Assembly: GCF_037203605.1 (NCBI RefSeq)
Contig: NZ_JBBDHC010000008.1
Span: forward strand, 91,153-155,152
Source of the DNA: Denitratimonas tolerans
Lineage (GTDB): Bacteria > Pseudomonadota > Gammaproteobacteria > Xanthomonadales > Xanthomonadaceae
DNA length: 64,000 bases
Direction of reading: 5' to 3'
A program made the translations under genes and the position numbers. Shown here in pieces: positions 50,001 through 56,524 of the stretch (position 1 is its first letter; the number at the start of each line of letters is the position of its first letter). The notes under the pieces were generated by a model. It saw only the letters and a list, made by a program, of their open reading frames with translations, did no database searches and was not told the DNA's origin.

Positions 50001-51493
50001 TCGTGGGTGAAGCGGGTGAGGTGACCTCTGGCGTCGGTGATCGTTTCGGGATAACCGCGGGTGTCGTAGCCCTGTTCGGCAACGCTGGCGACGCAGTGGG
50101 TGGAGGCCAGGCCCTCCACTTCGCCGATGCGGCCTTCTTCGATGGTGTAGATGGTTTCCTTGCCCAGCGCGTTGGTCTGGGTGACGTACTCCATCGCGAT
50201 GGGCTGGCTGAGGATGGCGAAAGCCGCGTCCGCGATCTGCCGACGGGCGGCCAGCTCGGCGGCATCCTCGCCCGGGCCGGGTGCATGATGCGGAATGGTG
50301 CAGATGCGCGTGATCGGATCGCAGTCGCCGCCGGGCGGCGGCGGCAGCGGCGGTGGATTGGCCGGCGGCGTCATCGTGCCCTGATACGCGAACGTGTGCT
50401 GATCCAGAGGCACCGCCGCGCTGCCGTGTCGGCTGAGGGTGGCGCGCCCGAGGCCGTCGTAATCGAAGGTGGAATAACGCACGCCGCCGTAGGAAACGCC
50501 CGTCAGCGCGCCGGGAAGAGTGGCCTTCTCGTAGTGATACTTGACCAAAGTCGCCGGTGATGCAGGGGAGCCTGCGGACGCGGGCAGCGTGACCGAGGCC
50601 AGCCGATGCAGGCCGCTGCCGAAGGCGTTGAGGTCGTAGCCGTAGTCGAACGCGGCCCCGTCGGGATCGGTGACGCGGGTCAGGCGGTTGCCGGTCCAGG
50701 TGAACTGCACCGAGCGGCCCGAGGTGTGGGTGACCGATTGCAGGTAGTTGCCGCTGTAGGAAAATGTCCAGCCGATGCCTTGGCGGTTGCGGACCGTTTG
50801 CGCGTAACCGAAACGATCATAGCGTTCGATGGTTTGCGCCTCGGTATGGTGCTCATACTCGGTTCCCACCTGGATGACGTAAGCCACTGGCCCGGCCTTG
50901 TCCTCCTCGAAACGGGCGGCTGCGGCGCGCCATGAATACTTGATGCGCCGCCCGTCTGGGCGCTGAAGCCAAAGCGTACTGGCGTCCTGGCGAACGAGCG
51001 AGTAGTCGAAGTTGCTGATCCAGTGCCGCCCGAACAGGCCCGAGTAGACCCAGTAATGGTTGTAGGTGCGGCGCAGGTACAGGCCCATTTCCCCGGCGCT
51101 GGAAAAATCCAGCGCCGACTCGATCTTGTTGCCCGTGGTGATCACCACCGGATTGCCGGCTCGCTCACCGCAGTCTTTCTCGGCCGCATCGCGTACCTCG
51201 GTCGCATTGCCGGCGTTGCCACGACCGCCGCCGCCTCCGCCGATCCCCGCGAAGTTTCCTTGGTCGTCTACGGACGTGCTGCGTCCGTCGTCCTCGAACC
51301 AGCAGGTTCGCGGCTCGCGCGTGGTCCCATGCTCCGTCTGGACCGTGGGCGCGACGCACACCAGTTGCGGTAGCGCCAGAACGGGTGTGGCAAGAGGCAA
51401 GGCCATCAGGAACCAGAGCGCCGCCGCGCACTGCGCACCGCGCGCCGCGCCGATGCGCTGGAAAAGACGGTGGAAATGATTGGATGCAGACAC
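46970..51493 (-). CDS. Full-length Rhs polymorphic toxin with Sec signal
   Basis: A 1507-residue protein from a GTG with GAGGGGGG 8 nt upstream. A signal peptide (QCAAALWFLMALPLATPVLA) shows export through Sec, unlike T6SS-loaded Rhs proteins. A glycine-rich linker precedes a DUF6531-type domain (NPVVITTGNKIES). Dozens of YD repeats follow (for example YDYDARGRVRQVRSF, YGYDTLGRPTTV), then the Rhs core end HLGRPERITD...NPVMFVDPLGLR. The tip (last ~130 residues) begins NWPKTFVSIGNTMNAGRLYA and has a glycine/alanine-rich hydrophobic stretch, so membrane attack is possible but unproven. A small membrane protein gene follows. Confidence 0.92.
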   Translation of the reverse strand: MSASNHFHRLFQRIGAARGAQCAAALWFLMALPLATPVLALPQLVCVAPTVQTEHGTTREPRTCWFEDDGRSTSVDDQGNFAGIGGGGGGRGNAGNATEVRDAAEKDCGERAGNPVVITTGNKIESALDFSSAGEMGLYLRRTYNHYWVYSGLFGRHWISNFDYSLVRQDASTLWLQRPDGRRIKYSWRAAAARFEEDKAGPVAYVIQVGTEYEHHTEAQTIERYDRFGYAQTVRNRQGIGWTFSYSGNYLQSVTHTSGRSVQFTWTGNRLTRVTDPDGAAFDYGYDLNAFGSGLHRLASVTLPASAGSPASPATLVKYHYEKATLPGALTGVSYGGVRYSTFDYDGLGRATLSRHGSAAVPLDQHTFAYQGTMTPPANPPPLPPPPGGDCDPITRICTIPHHAPGPGEDAAELAARRQIADAAFAILSQPIAMEYVTQTNALGKETIYTIEEGRIGEVEGLASTHCVASVAEQGYDTRGYPETITDARGHLTRFTHDDQGHLLGIVEAEGTPVARTTTYDWDTANNRPNWVELQGDHRQSFAYHPDHRLKSVTHHNLSPHGTPNQTRSTGYAYTFHPNGLVKTLTEDGPLPGTGDQITSTYSAQGDLTEVKNSLGHSVTYSQHNGRGQPGRVVGVNGEKIEYDYDARGRVRQVRSFRNGGVQTTQYAYAASGLLDAVTSPDGVTESYAYDSARRLQTVTRNTPAGPQVREWFHDAASNPVREEVRLNGALIARSYTDYDELDRVRARRGNNGQETGYTYDLNGNLQTLTRTLGQVTQFQYDALNRLTARTDAELGLTSFEYDKNHRITQVTDPRGLVTQWQYDGFGQLWSYSNPDTGTTTQQWNPYGQRTGATRADGVSLGYGYDTLGRPTTVTAGGLTHTTTWDVGSNCGAGRKGRICRIDDPHQSLELGYDAYGALTLQRPTIGGQTGYLHRFEYDNLGRLHRIEYPGSVFADYAYTLDRVTAMTATFDGIAHTVADSIALTALAGNQGSQYRLRHGNGPTRDERFDLDGRLTRITTSGGYNLNYGYDTNDRLTDLVHGTIPSSTQTYGYDDLDRLESVLAGMGNQAFAYDAGGNREGHTHSGIASSYTIAPTSNRIDTIAGGLSRSYAYKPTGQVQSLTGPLSLNAEPEPALGEGEYGMGGSYIESAFARRSYETPAAEPHGTQSLFADGFESTTPPASTWQFTYDPFNRLSAITGPGLSAGYKIAATGLRVEKTVNGATTRFVYGMNGQLLYERNLATNQRTQHLYLNGRPIAFVRNNGSGNSNTLYHLHADHLGRPERITDSTNAIVWRARLAAFNHSVTLDQIGGYPLGFPGQYRDTETGFAYNIHRDYDPATGRYLQSDPIGLNGGINTYAYVSGNPVMFVDPLGLRNWPKTFVSIGNTMNAGRLYASGTLRIMAGAGIQGTGVGSTPGAGLVALGAWNVMSAEKALARANQQWNEAGCEDSSDYSIADTIKTGSGLLPWGTESDDPNEPYWLNIAGERIMNAFEAPWDFFMELGTMGL
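47372..48290. repeat. Direct repeat copy 2 of the Rhs core
   Basis: The partner of 45,814-46,732, here part of the full-length rhs gene. It spans the last ~306 codons of the Rhs shell up to DPLGLR, so recombination between the copies would exchange the toxin tip and its downstream immunity gene as a unit. Confidence 0.9.
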
Positions 51494-51537
51494 GCGCGTT
51501 ACCCCCCTCGACTCGGAATGTCGGCAATCAGAATTTG

Positions 51538-51566
51538 TCGTTACCCGAAATGGCAGTGATCGTCAA
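51538..51566 (-). promoter_or_regulatory. Candidate promoter of the rhs gene
   Basis: On the minus strand TTGACG (51,566-51,561) is followed by a 17-nt spacer and TAACGA (51,543-51,538). The -35 box is good and the -10 box poor. It lies about 45 bp before the GTG start. The surrounding 51,494-51,652 is otherwise an AT-richer stretch without a gene. Confidence 0.3.
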
Positions 51567-51668
51567 GCAATGGATTGAAAGCATGCCCTTTTGATTAGCT
51601 GTCAGTACTAGAGCGGCATCGTCTAAAACAACTTCCCCTAGCCCGATCTGACGGAAGCAAAGACGCTG

Positions 51669-52264
51669 GATGGGACAGACGTTCGTCTGTCAAAAGCGGC
51701 TAGCCTTCACGGGACCTGATTAGCCCTGACTCTCAGCTCGTCATTCCTGCGAAGGCAGGAATCCAGTGTCTTTGCTTCCAGATGCCCCCACAACAAAAGC
51801 CAAGTCACCGGGTTTCCGCCAAAAGCATGCGGGAATGGCGAGCCAAAGCCACTCTTCGCCGAAGCATCGGCTGAGGATCAGGGCTAATCAGGTCACGGGA
51901 ATGACAAGCAAGGGCACGCGGGCATGACGAGCAAGGGCAAAAGCTTCGCGCCGCCATCGAGGCCGCCGCGCAGGCCGTGCTCGACGCCCGCGCCCAGTTT
52001 CCCGATGCCACCCTCGCCGACCTCTACGACCCGCTGACCATGCCGCCGGCGCTGGTGAAAGCCCACGCCGCGCTCGACAAGGCCGTGGACGCCGCCTACC
52101 TCGCCGCCGAAAAAGCCGCCGGCCGCAAACCGCCCAGGCTCACCACCGACGCCGAACGCGTCGCCTTCCTGTTCGAGCGCTACCAGCAGCTCACCTCCCT
52201 GCTGCCCGAGCCTTCCGCCAAGCCCGCGCGTGCCCGCAAGCCCCCGCGCCCGCGTAGCGCGTGA
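51669..52264 (+). pseudogene. Duplicated 3' end of the MmeI-family gene, interrupted by a MITE
   Basis: Without the 180-bp insertion at 51,714-51,893, this segment aligns with 44,193-44,606 end to end. It encodes the C-terminal helices of the restriction-modification enzyme (AAIEAAAQAVLDARAQFPDA and KPPRLTTDAERVAFLFERYQ). It has no start codon or upstream domain. A 10-bp deletion near the end shifts the frame so that it terminates at a different stop. Its nearly unchanged sequence implies a recent duplication. It marks the right border of the rhs island. Confidence 0.9.
51714..51893. mobile_element. 180-bp MITE with 16-bp terminal inverted repeats
   Basis: The left end ACCTGATTAGCCCTGA (51,714-51,729) and right end TCAGGGCTAATCAGGT (51,878-51,893) are perfect inverted repeats. 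With mismatches they extend to about 25 bp (CTCAGC inside). The element is flanked by a direct repeat CACGGG (51,708-51,713 and 51,894-51,899). The undisturbed homologue in the restriction-modification gene has only one GCGGG-like copy there, so the 6-bp duplication is a real target-site duplication. There is no coding capacity. A TCATTCCTGC-GAAG-GCAGGAAT palindrome lies inside. A full-length partner transposon is not in the window. Confidence 0.88.
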
Positions 52265-52339
52265 TCGGCTGCCAAAACGATTTTTCCACGCGACCTGCGC
52301 CACAATACGCGTTCTGTCGCGACCCGCTCCCGCCGCTCG

Positions 52340-54058
52340 ATGCACTTCAATCCATCGCGTTCCTCCTTCGCCTGGCCGATTCCGCTGCTGCTCGCGCTGG
52401 TCGTGCTTTCGCTCCTGGCCGGGATCGGCATGCGCGAACCGATGCCGGCAGACGAGCCACGCTTCGTGCTGGTCGCGCAAACGATGGTGGAGACCGGGGA
52501 CTGGCTGTTCCCGCGACGCGGCAGCGAGCTGTATGCCGAAAAACCGGCCACGTTCATGTGGATGCAGGCCGCCAGCCAGCAGCTGGTGGGCAACTGGCGG
52601 ATCGCCTTCCTGCTGCCCTCGCTGCTGGCCGCGCTCGCCACGCTGTGGCTGAGCGGGGATCTGGCGCGGCGGCTGTGGGGACGCCGCGCCGTGCCGTACG
52701 CGGTGTTCGGCCTGTTCGTCTGCCTGCAGTTCGCCCTGCAGGCCAAGCGCGCGCAGATCGACATGGCGCTGGTCGGCCTGACCACGCTGTCGCTGTGGGC
52801 GCTGCTGCGCTACCTGCTGGAAAAACCGGATCCGCGGCTGCTGGCGCTGGGCGCATTCGCCGCCGGCCTGGGCACGGTGACCAAGGGTGTGGGTTTCCTG
52901 CCGCTTTTGGTGTTCCTGCCCTGGCTGTGGGTGCGGGCGAAGTCGGCGCACGCGCTGCCGCCCCATCGCGGCTGGCACGCGCTGGCGGGCGTGGCGGGCT
53001 TCCTGCTCGGTGCCGGCGTCTGGCTGGTTCCGATGCTGACGGCGGTGCTGGCGTCCGATGATCCGGCGCTGCACGCCTATGCCCGCGAGATGCTGCTGCG
53101 CCAGACCGCGACCCGCTATGCCAACGCCTGGCACCACGTGCAGCCGGCCTGGTACTACCTGCAGTCGATGCTGACCCTGTGGCTGCCGGGCATCCTGCTC
53201 GCGCCCTGGCTGCTGCCGGCCTGGTGGCGACGCCTGCGCCGGGTCGATCCGCGCTACGCGCTGCTGCTGGGCTGGGCGGCGCTGGTGCTGATTTTCTTCA
53301 GTTCCACGCCGGGCAAGCGCGAGGTGTACATCTTCCCGATCCTGCCGGCGCTGTGCATCGCCGCCGCGCCGCTGCTGCCGGCGCTGCTGCGCCGGCGCGG
53401 GGTGCGGGCGGTGCTGTGGGGATGGATCGGCACGCTCGCCCTGGCCGGACTGGCGCTGGGCGCGTGGCTGCTGCTGGCGACTCCCGAGCGCCTGCGCCCG
53501 CTGGTCGAGGGGCGCGGCATGGATGCGGCCGTCGCGGTGGCGATGGGACGCTGGCTGCTGGCCTTCGGGCTGGCCGCGCTGGCCGCGATCGTGCTGGCGC
53601 TGTGGCGGCGACGCGGGCAGCCGGCCACGGCGGTGATCGTGATTACCGCGCTGCTGTGGATCGTTTACGGCGTCGGCCTGATACCGGCGATCAGCCCGGA
53701 GAGTTCGGCGCAGGCGCTGATGCAGCGGGTCGGCGAGCGCATCGGTCCGGAGGCCGAACTGGCGATGCTGGGCTGGCGCGAGCAGCACAGGCTGCAGGCC
53801 GACCGCCCGGTCGTGGATTTCGGCTTCAAGCGGCCCTGGGACGAACAGTGGCCGCTGGCGCGCGACTGGCTGCAGGCCGATCCGTCCCGGCGCTGGCTGT
53901 TCCTGCGCCTGGAGGCGGTCGGCCCGTGCATGGATGCAACCCAGGTCATCGACATCGGCGCATCCAACCGCCGCGCCTGGGCGCTGCTGCCGGGCCACGC
54001 CTGGATCGCGGGCTGCGACATGCCGGCGGGCTGGGCGGCGGAGATCGAGCACGAATGA
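52340..54058 (+). CDS. ArnT-like lipid A glycosyltransferase (GT-C fold)
   Basis: Polyprenyl-phosphate-dependent glycosyltransferase with about twelve membrane helices. The 572-residue protein begins MHFNPSRSSFAWPIPLLLAL. The first periplasmic loop has the catalytic Asp in GMREPMPADEPRF, matching the ArnT/PMT family motif, and YAEKPATFMWMQAAS follows. A soluble periplasmic C-terminal part begins near residue 460. ArnT moves an aminoarabinose to lipid A. Here no arnA/arnB aminosugar genes are present, but ugd is, so the transferred sugar may be a hexuronic acid or hexose. ugd, a GT2 and a LAB_N gene follow. Confidence 0.85.
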   Translation: MHFNPSRSSFAWPIPLLLALVVLSLLAGIGMREPMPADEPRFVLVAQTMVETGDWLFPRRGSELYAEKPATFMWMQAASQQLVGNWRIAFLLPSLLAALATLWLSGDLARRLWGRRAVPYAVFGLFVCLQFALQAKRAQIDMALVGLTTLSLWALLRYLLEKPDPRLLALGAFAAGLGTVTKGVGFLPLLVFLPWLWVRAKSAHALPPHRGWHALAGVAGFLLGAGVWLVPMLTAVLASDDPALHAYAREMLLRQTATRYANAWHHVQPAWYYLQSMLTLWLPGILLAPWLLPAWWRRLRRVDPRYALLLGWAALVLIFFSSTPGKREVYIFPILPALCIAAAPLLPALLRRRGVRAVLWGWIGTLALAGLALGAWLLLATPERLRPLVEGRGMDAAVAVAMGRWLLAFGLAALAAIVLALWRRRGQPATAVIVITALLWIVYGVGLIPAISPESSAQALMQRVGERIGPEAELAMLGWREQHRLQADRPVVDFGFKRPWDEQWPLARDWLQADPSRRWLFLRLEAVGPCMDATQVIDIGASNRRAWALLPGHAWIAGCDMPAGWAAEIEHE

Positions 54059-54172
54059 GCAGCGGCAGCGCATGAACAGGCTTCTGGACGGCATGGCCGG
54101 CTGCATCGGACCGCGCACCGCGCGCGAGCCGCGGCATCACGGCAACCCTCGACACTTCACGGGAACCACCGC

Positions 54173-55345
54173 ATGAAACGCATCACCGTCGCCGGCGCAG
54201 GCTATGTCGGTCTTTCCAACGCGGTGATGCTGGCGCGACAGCATGCGGTGACGATCCTGGACATCGATGCGGCCAGGATCGAGGCGATCAGGCAGCGCAC
54301 CTCGCCCATTTCCGACCCGGACATCGAGCGCCAGCTGCGCGACGAAAGCCTGCACCTTGCCACCAGCACCGATCCCGGACAGGCGCTGGCCGGTGCCGAC
54401 TTCGTCTTCATCGCCACGCCCACCAACTACGATCCGCACAGCAACCAGTTCGACACCGAGTCGGTCCAATCCGTCGTGCGCGCGGCGATGACGCTGTGTC
54501 CCGAGGCCCTGATCGTGATCAAGTCCACCGTCCCGGTCGGCTTCACCGAGGCGCTCAAGACCGAGCTGGGATTTGCCAACCTCGTGTTTTCACCCGAGTT
54601 CCTGCGCGAAGGTTCGGCCCTGCACGACAGCCTGCACCCCTCGCGCATCGTGGTGGGCGAACGGTCGCCGCGCGGGCGCGAACTGGCCGATCTGCTGCTG
54701 GCCGCCAGCCTGCGCCCGGATGCGCCGGTGCTGCTGACCGGCAACACCGAGGCCGAGGCGATCAAGCTGTTCGCCAACACCTATCTGGCCATGCGCGTGG
54801 CCTTCTTCAACGAACTGGACACCTACGCGGCGGTGAACAAGCTGGATGCCCGCCAGATCATCGAAGGCGTCTGTCTCGACCCGCGCATCGGCGACCATTA
54901 CAACAACCCGTCCTTCGGCTACGGCGGCTACTGCCTGCCCAAGGACACCCGCCAGCTGCTGGCCAACTACGACCGCGTGCCGCAAACCCTGATCCGCGCC
55001 ATCGTCGATGCCAACACCACGCGCAAGGACTTCATCGCCGACGACATCCTGCGGCTGAACCCGCGCGTGGTCGGCATCCATCGGCTGGTGATGAAGTCCG
55101 GCAGCGACAACTTCCGCTCCAGCAGCGTGCAGGGCGTGATGAAGCGGCTCAAGGCCAAGGGCGTGGAGGTGATCGTGTACGAACCCCTGCTGCACGCCAG
55201 CACCTTCTTCAACTCCGAAGTGATCGACGATCTGGATGCGTTCAAGCGCCTTGCCGACGTGATCGTCACCAATCGCCAGACCGCGGATCTCGCCGATGTG
55301 GCGGGAAAAATCTACAGCCGCGACCTGTTCGGCGCCGATCGCTGA
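54173..55345 (+). CDS. ugd: UDP-glucose 6-dehydrogenase
   Basis: Oxidises UDP-glucose to UDP-glucuronate with two NAD+. The 390-residue protein aligns along its length with E. coli Ugd (388). It has the Rossmann start ITVAGAGYVGLSNAVMLA, IKSTVPVGFTEAL, FSPEFLREGSAL, NTYLAMRVAFFNELD and the catalytic Cys in YGGYCLPKDTRQLL (residue ~253). UDP-GlcA feeds capsule, exopolysaccharide or lipid A sugars. Its place between an ArnT-like transferase and a GT2 suggests it supplies the sugar that the cluster adds to lipid A. Confidence 0.95.
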   Translation: MKRITVAGAGYVGLSNAVMLARQHAVTILDIDAARIEAIRQRTSPISDPDIERQLRDESLHLATSTDPGQALAGADFVFIATPTNYDPHSNQFDTESVQSVVRAAMTLCPEALIVIKSTVPVGFTEALKTELGFANLVFSPEFLREGSALHDSLHPSRIVVGERSPRGRELADLLLAASLRPDAPVLLTGNTEAEAIKLFANTYLAMRVAFFNELDTYAAVNKLDARQIIEGVCLDPRIGDHYNNPSFGYGGYCLPKDTRQLLANYDRVPQTLIRAIVDANTTRKDFIADDILRLNPRVVGIHRLVMKSGSDNFRSSSVQGVMKRLKAKGVEVIVYEPLLHASTFFNSEVIDDLDAFKRLADVIVTNRQTADLADVAGKIYSRDLFGADR

Positions 55346-55393
55346 AATGTCGTCCACGCTTCCGCTTTGCGCCCCTGCCTTCAGAGACACGCC

Positions 55394-56140
55394 ATGACCG
55401 CACTGTCCATCGTCATTCCCGTATTCAACGAGCGCGACAACATCGCGCCGCTGGTGCACGAGGTGGTCCGGCACCTGCGCGGCCGCGTCCAGTTCGAGAT
55501 CGTCTGCGTGGACGACCGCTCCGACGACGACACCCGCGAGGTGCTCGCGGCGCTGCGCGCCGAGGTACCGGAGCTGCGCGCCTTTGCCCACGCCGCGCGC
55601 TGCGGCCAGAGCGCTGCGATCCGCAGCGGCGTCAGGCACGCGCTGGCCCCCTGGATCGCCACGCTCGATGGCGACGGGCAGAACGATCCGGCCGACATCC
55701 CGAAGCTGCTGGACGCGCGCGACGCGGCCGAGGCCGAGGTCAAGCTGTTCGCCGGCTGGCGCGTGTCGCGGCAGGATTCGGGCAGCAAGCGCTGGGCCTC
55801 GCGCTGGGCCAACCGCATCCGCCAGTGGCTGCTGCGCGACAACACCCCGGACACCGGCTGCGGCATCAAGCTGTTCGAGCGCGCCGCCTTCCTCGACCTG
55901 CCCTACTTCGACCACATGCACCGCTACCTGCCGGCGCTGATGCAGCGCGCCGGCTGGAAAACCGTCAGCGTGCCGGTATCGCACCGCGCGCGCGGCGCGG
56001 GCCAGTCCAAATACACCAACGTCGGTCGCGCCCTGGTCGGCGTGCGCGACCTGCTCGGTGTGTCCTGGTTGATCCAGCGCAGCCACGTCGTCGTCACCGA
56101 CGAAATTCCCGCGCCACGGCCGGTGGAGCAAGGGCGATGA
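55394..56140 (+). CDS. Family 2 glycosyltransferase (polyprenyl-phosphate sugar synthase)
   Basis: Transfers a sugar from a nucleotide donor to a polyprenyl phosphate at the cytoplasmic face. The 248-residue protein begins MTALSIVIPVFNERDNIAPL. It has VDDRSDDDT, the DxD-like metal site TLDGDGQNDPADI and the conserved HRARGAGQSKYTNVGRAL of DPM1/ArnC-type enzymes. It lacks the two C-terminal membrane helices of ArnC. The adjacent LAB_N protein, with a 4-nt overlapping start, may supply membrane binding. Its product would be the lipid-linked donor for the ArnT-like enzyme. Confidence 0.88.
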   Translation: MTALSIVIPVFNERDNIAPLVHEVVRHLRGRVQFEIVCVDDRSDDDTREVLAALRAEVPELRAFAHAARCGQSAAIRSGVRHALAPWIATLDGDGQNDPADIPKLLDARDAAEAEVKLFAGWRVSRQDSGSKRWASRWANRIRQWLLRDNTPDTGCGIKLFERAAFLDLPYFDHMHRYLPALMQRAGWKTVSVPVSHRARGAGQSKYTNVGRALVGVRDLLGVSWLIQRSHVVVTDEIPAPRPVEQGR

Positions 56141-56463
56141 ATGAGGAAATCCTGTGGCTGGGCTGGACCGGGCTGCACATGACCCCGTGGAAGCTGATCG
56201 GCCTGGGCGGCGCGATGATGTTCGGCCTGCGCTGGCTGGTGCAGGTGGTCGCCTCGCACCGCGCGAAACGCCCGGTGATTCCTCGCCTGTTCTGGTACAT
56301 GAGCCTGGCCGGCAGCCTGATGGCGCTGAGCTATTTCCTGTTTTCCGCCAAGCAGGATGCCGTGGGTGTGCTGCAGAACCTGCTGCCCGCCTTCACCGCC
56401 GCCTACAGCCTGATGCTCGACATCCGCAGCGGCGGCAAGCCGCCTGCGGCAAAGTCCGGCTGA
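56137..56463 (+). CDS. LAB_N domain membrane protein
   Basis: A 108-residue protein with three hydrophobic helices (LIGLGGAMMFGLRWLVQVV, LFWYMSLAGSLMALSYFLF and VGVLQNLLPAFTAAYSLML). This is the Lipid A biosynthesis N-terminal (LAB_N) domain, typical opening WLGWTGLHMTPWKLIG. The domain stands beside GT2 and GT-C enzymes in lipid A glycosylation clusters, including the galacturonate system of Rhizobium. Its start overlaps the GT2 stop (ATGA), implying one complex. Biochemical function is unproven. Confidence 0.85.
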   Translation: MNEEILWLGWTGLHMTPWKLIGLGGAMMFGLRWLVQVVASHRAKRPVIPRLFWYMSLAGSLMALSYFLFSAKQDAVGVLQNLLPAFTAAYSLMLDIRSGGKPPAAKSG

Positions 56464-56524
56464 GCCACTGCGCCCGCGGTGCCACGGCGCGCACGGGCCG
56501 CGCGCACGGCGGTTTGCTTCGCCC

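Noticed and set aside
47459..50560. A 1033-codon open frame on the plus strand, opposite the rhs gene
   Set aside because: It is an exact antisense shadow. The sense strand has a signal peptide, Rhs repeats and core motifs, and the antisense protein is a low-complexity Val/Ala/Gly-rich sequence typical of the mirror frame of high-GC repeats. Part of it repeats at 45,901-46,950 only because the rhs core is duplicated.
46970..51493. The rhs gene as a Type VI secretion effector
   Set aside because: It has a Sec signal peptide, no PAAR domain, and no VgrG, Hcp or EagR gene nearby.
51893..54118. A 741-codon minus-strand frame over the ArnT-like gene
   Set aside because: Arg/Gln/Pro-rich mirror frame of a membrane-protein gene; no start context.
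52340..56463. A complete aminoarabinose (arn) operon
   Set aside because: Only the ArnT- and ArnC-like enzymes and ugd are present. The formyltransferase, aminotransferase, deformylase and flippase genes are missing.
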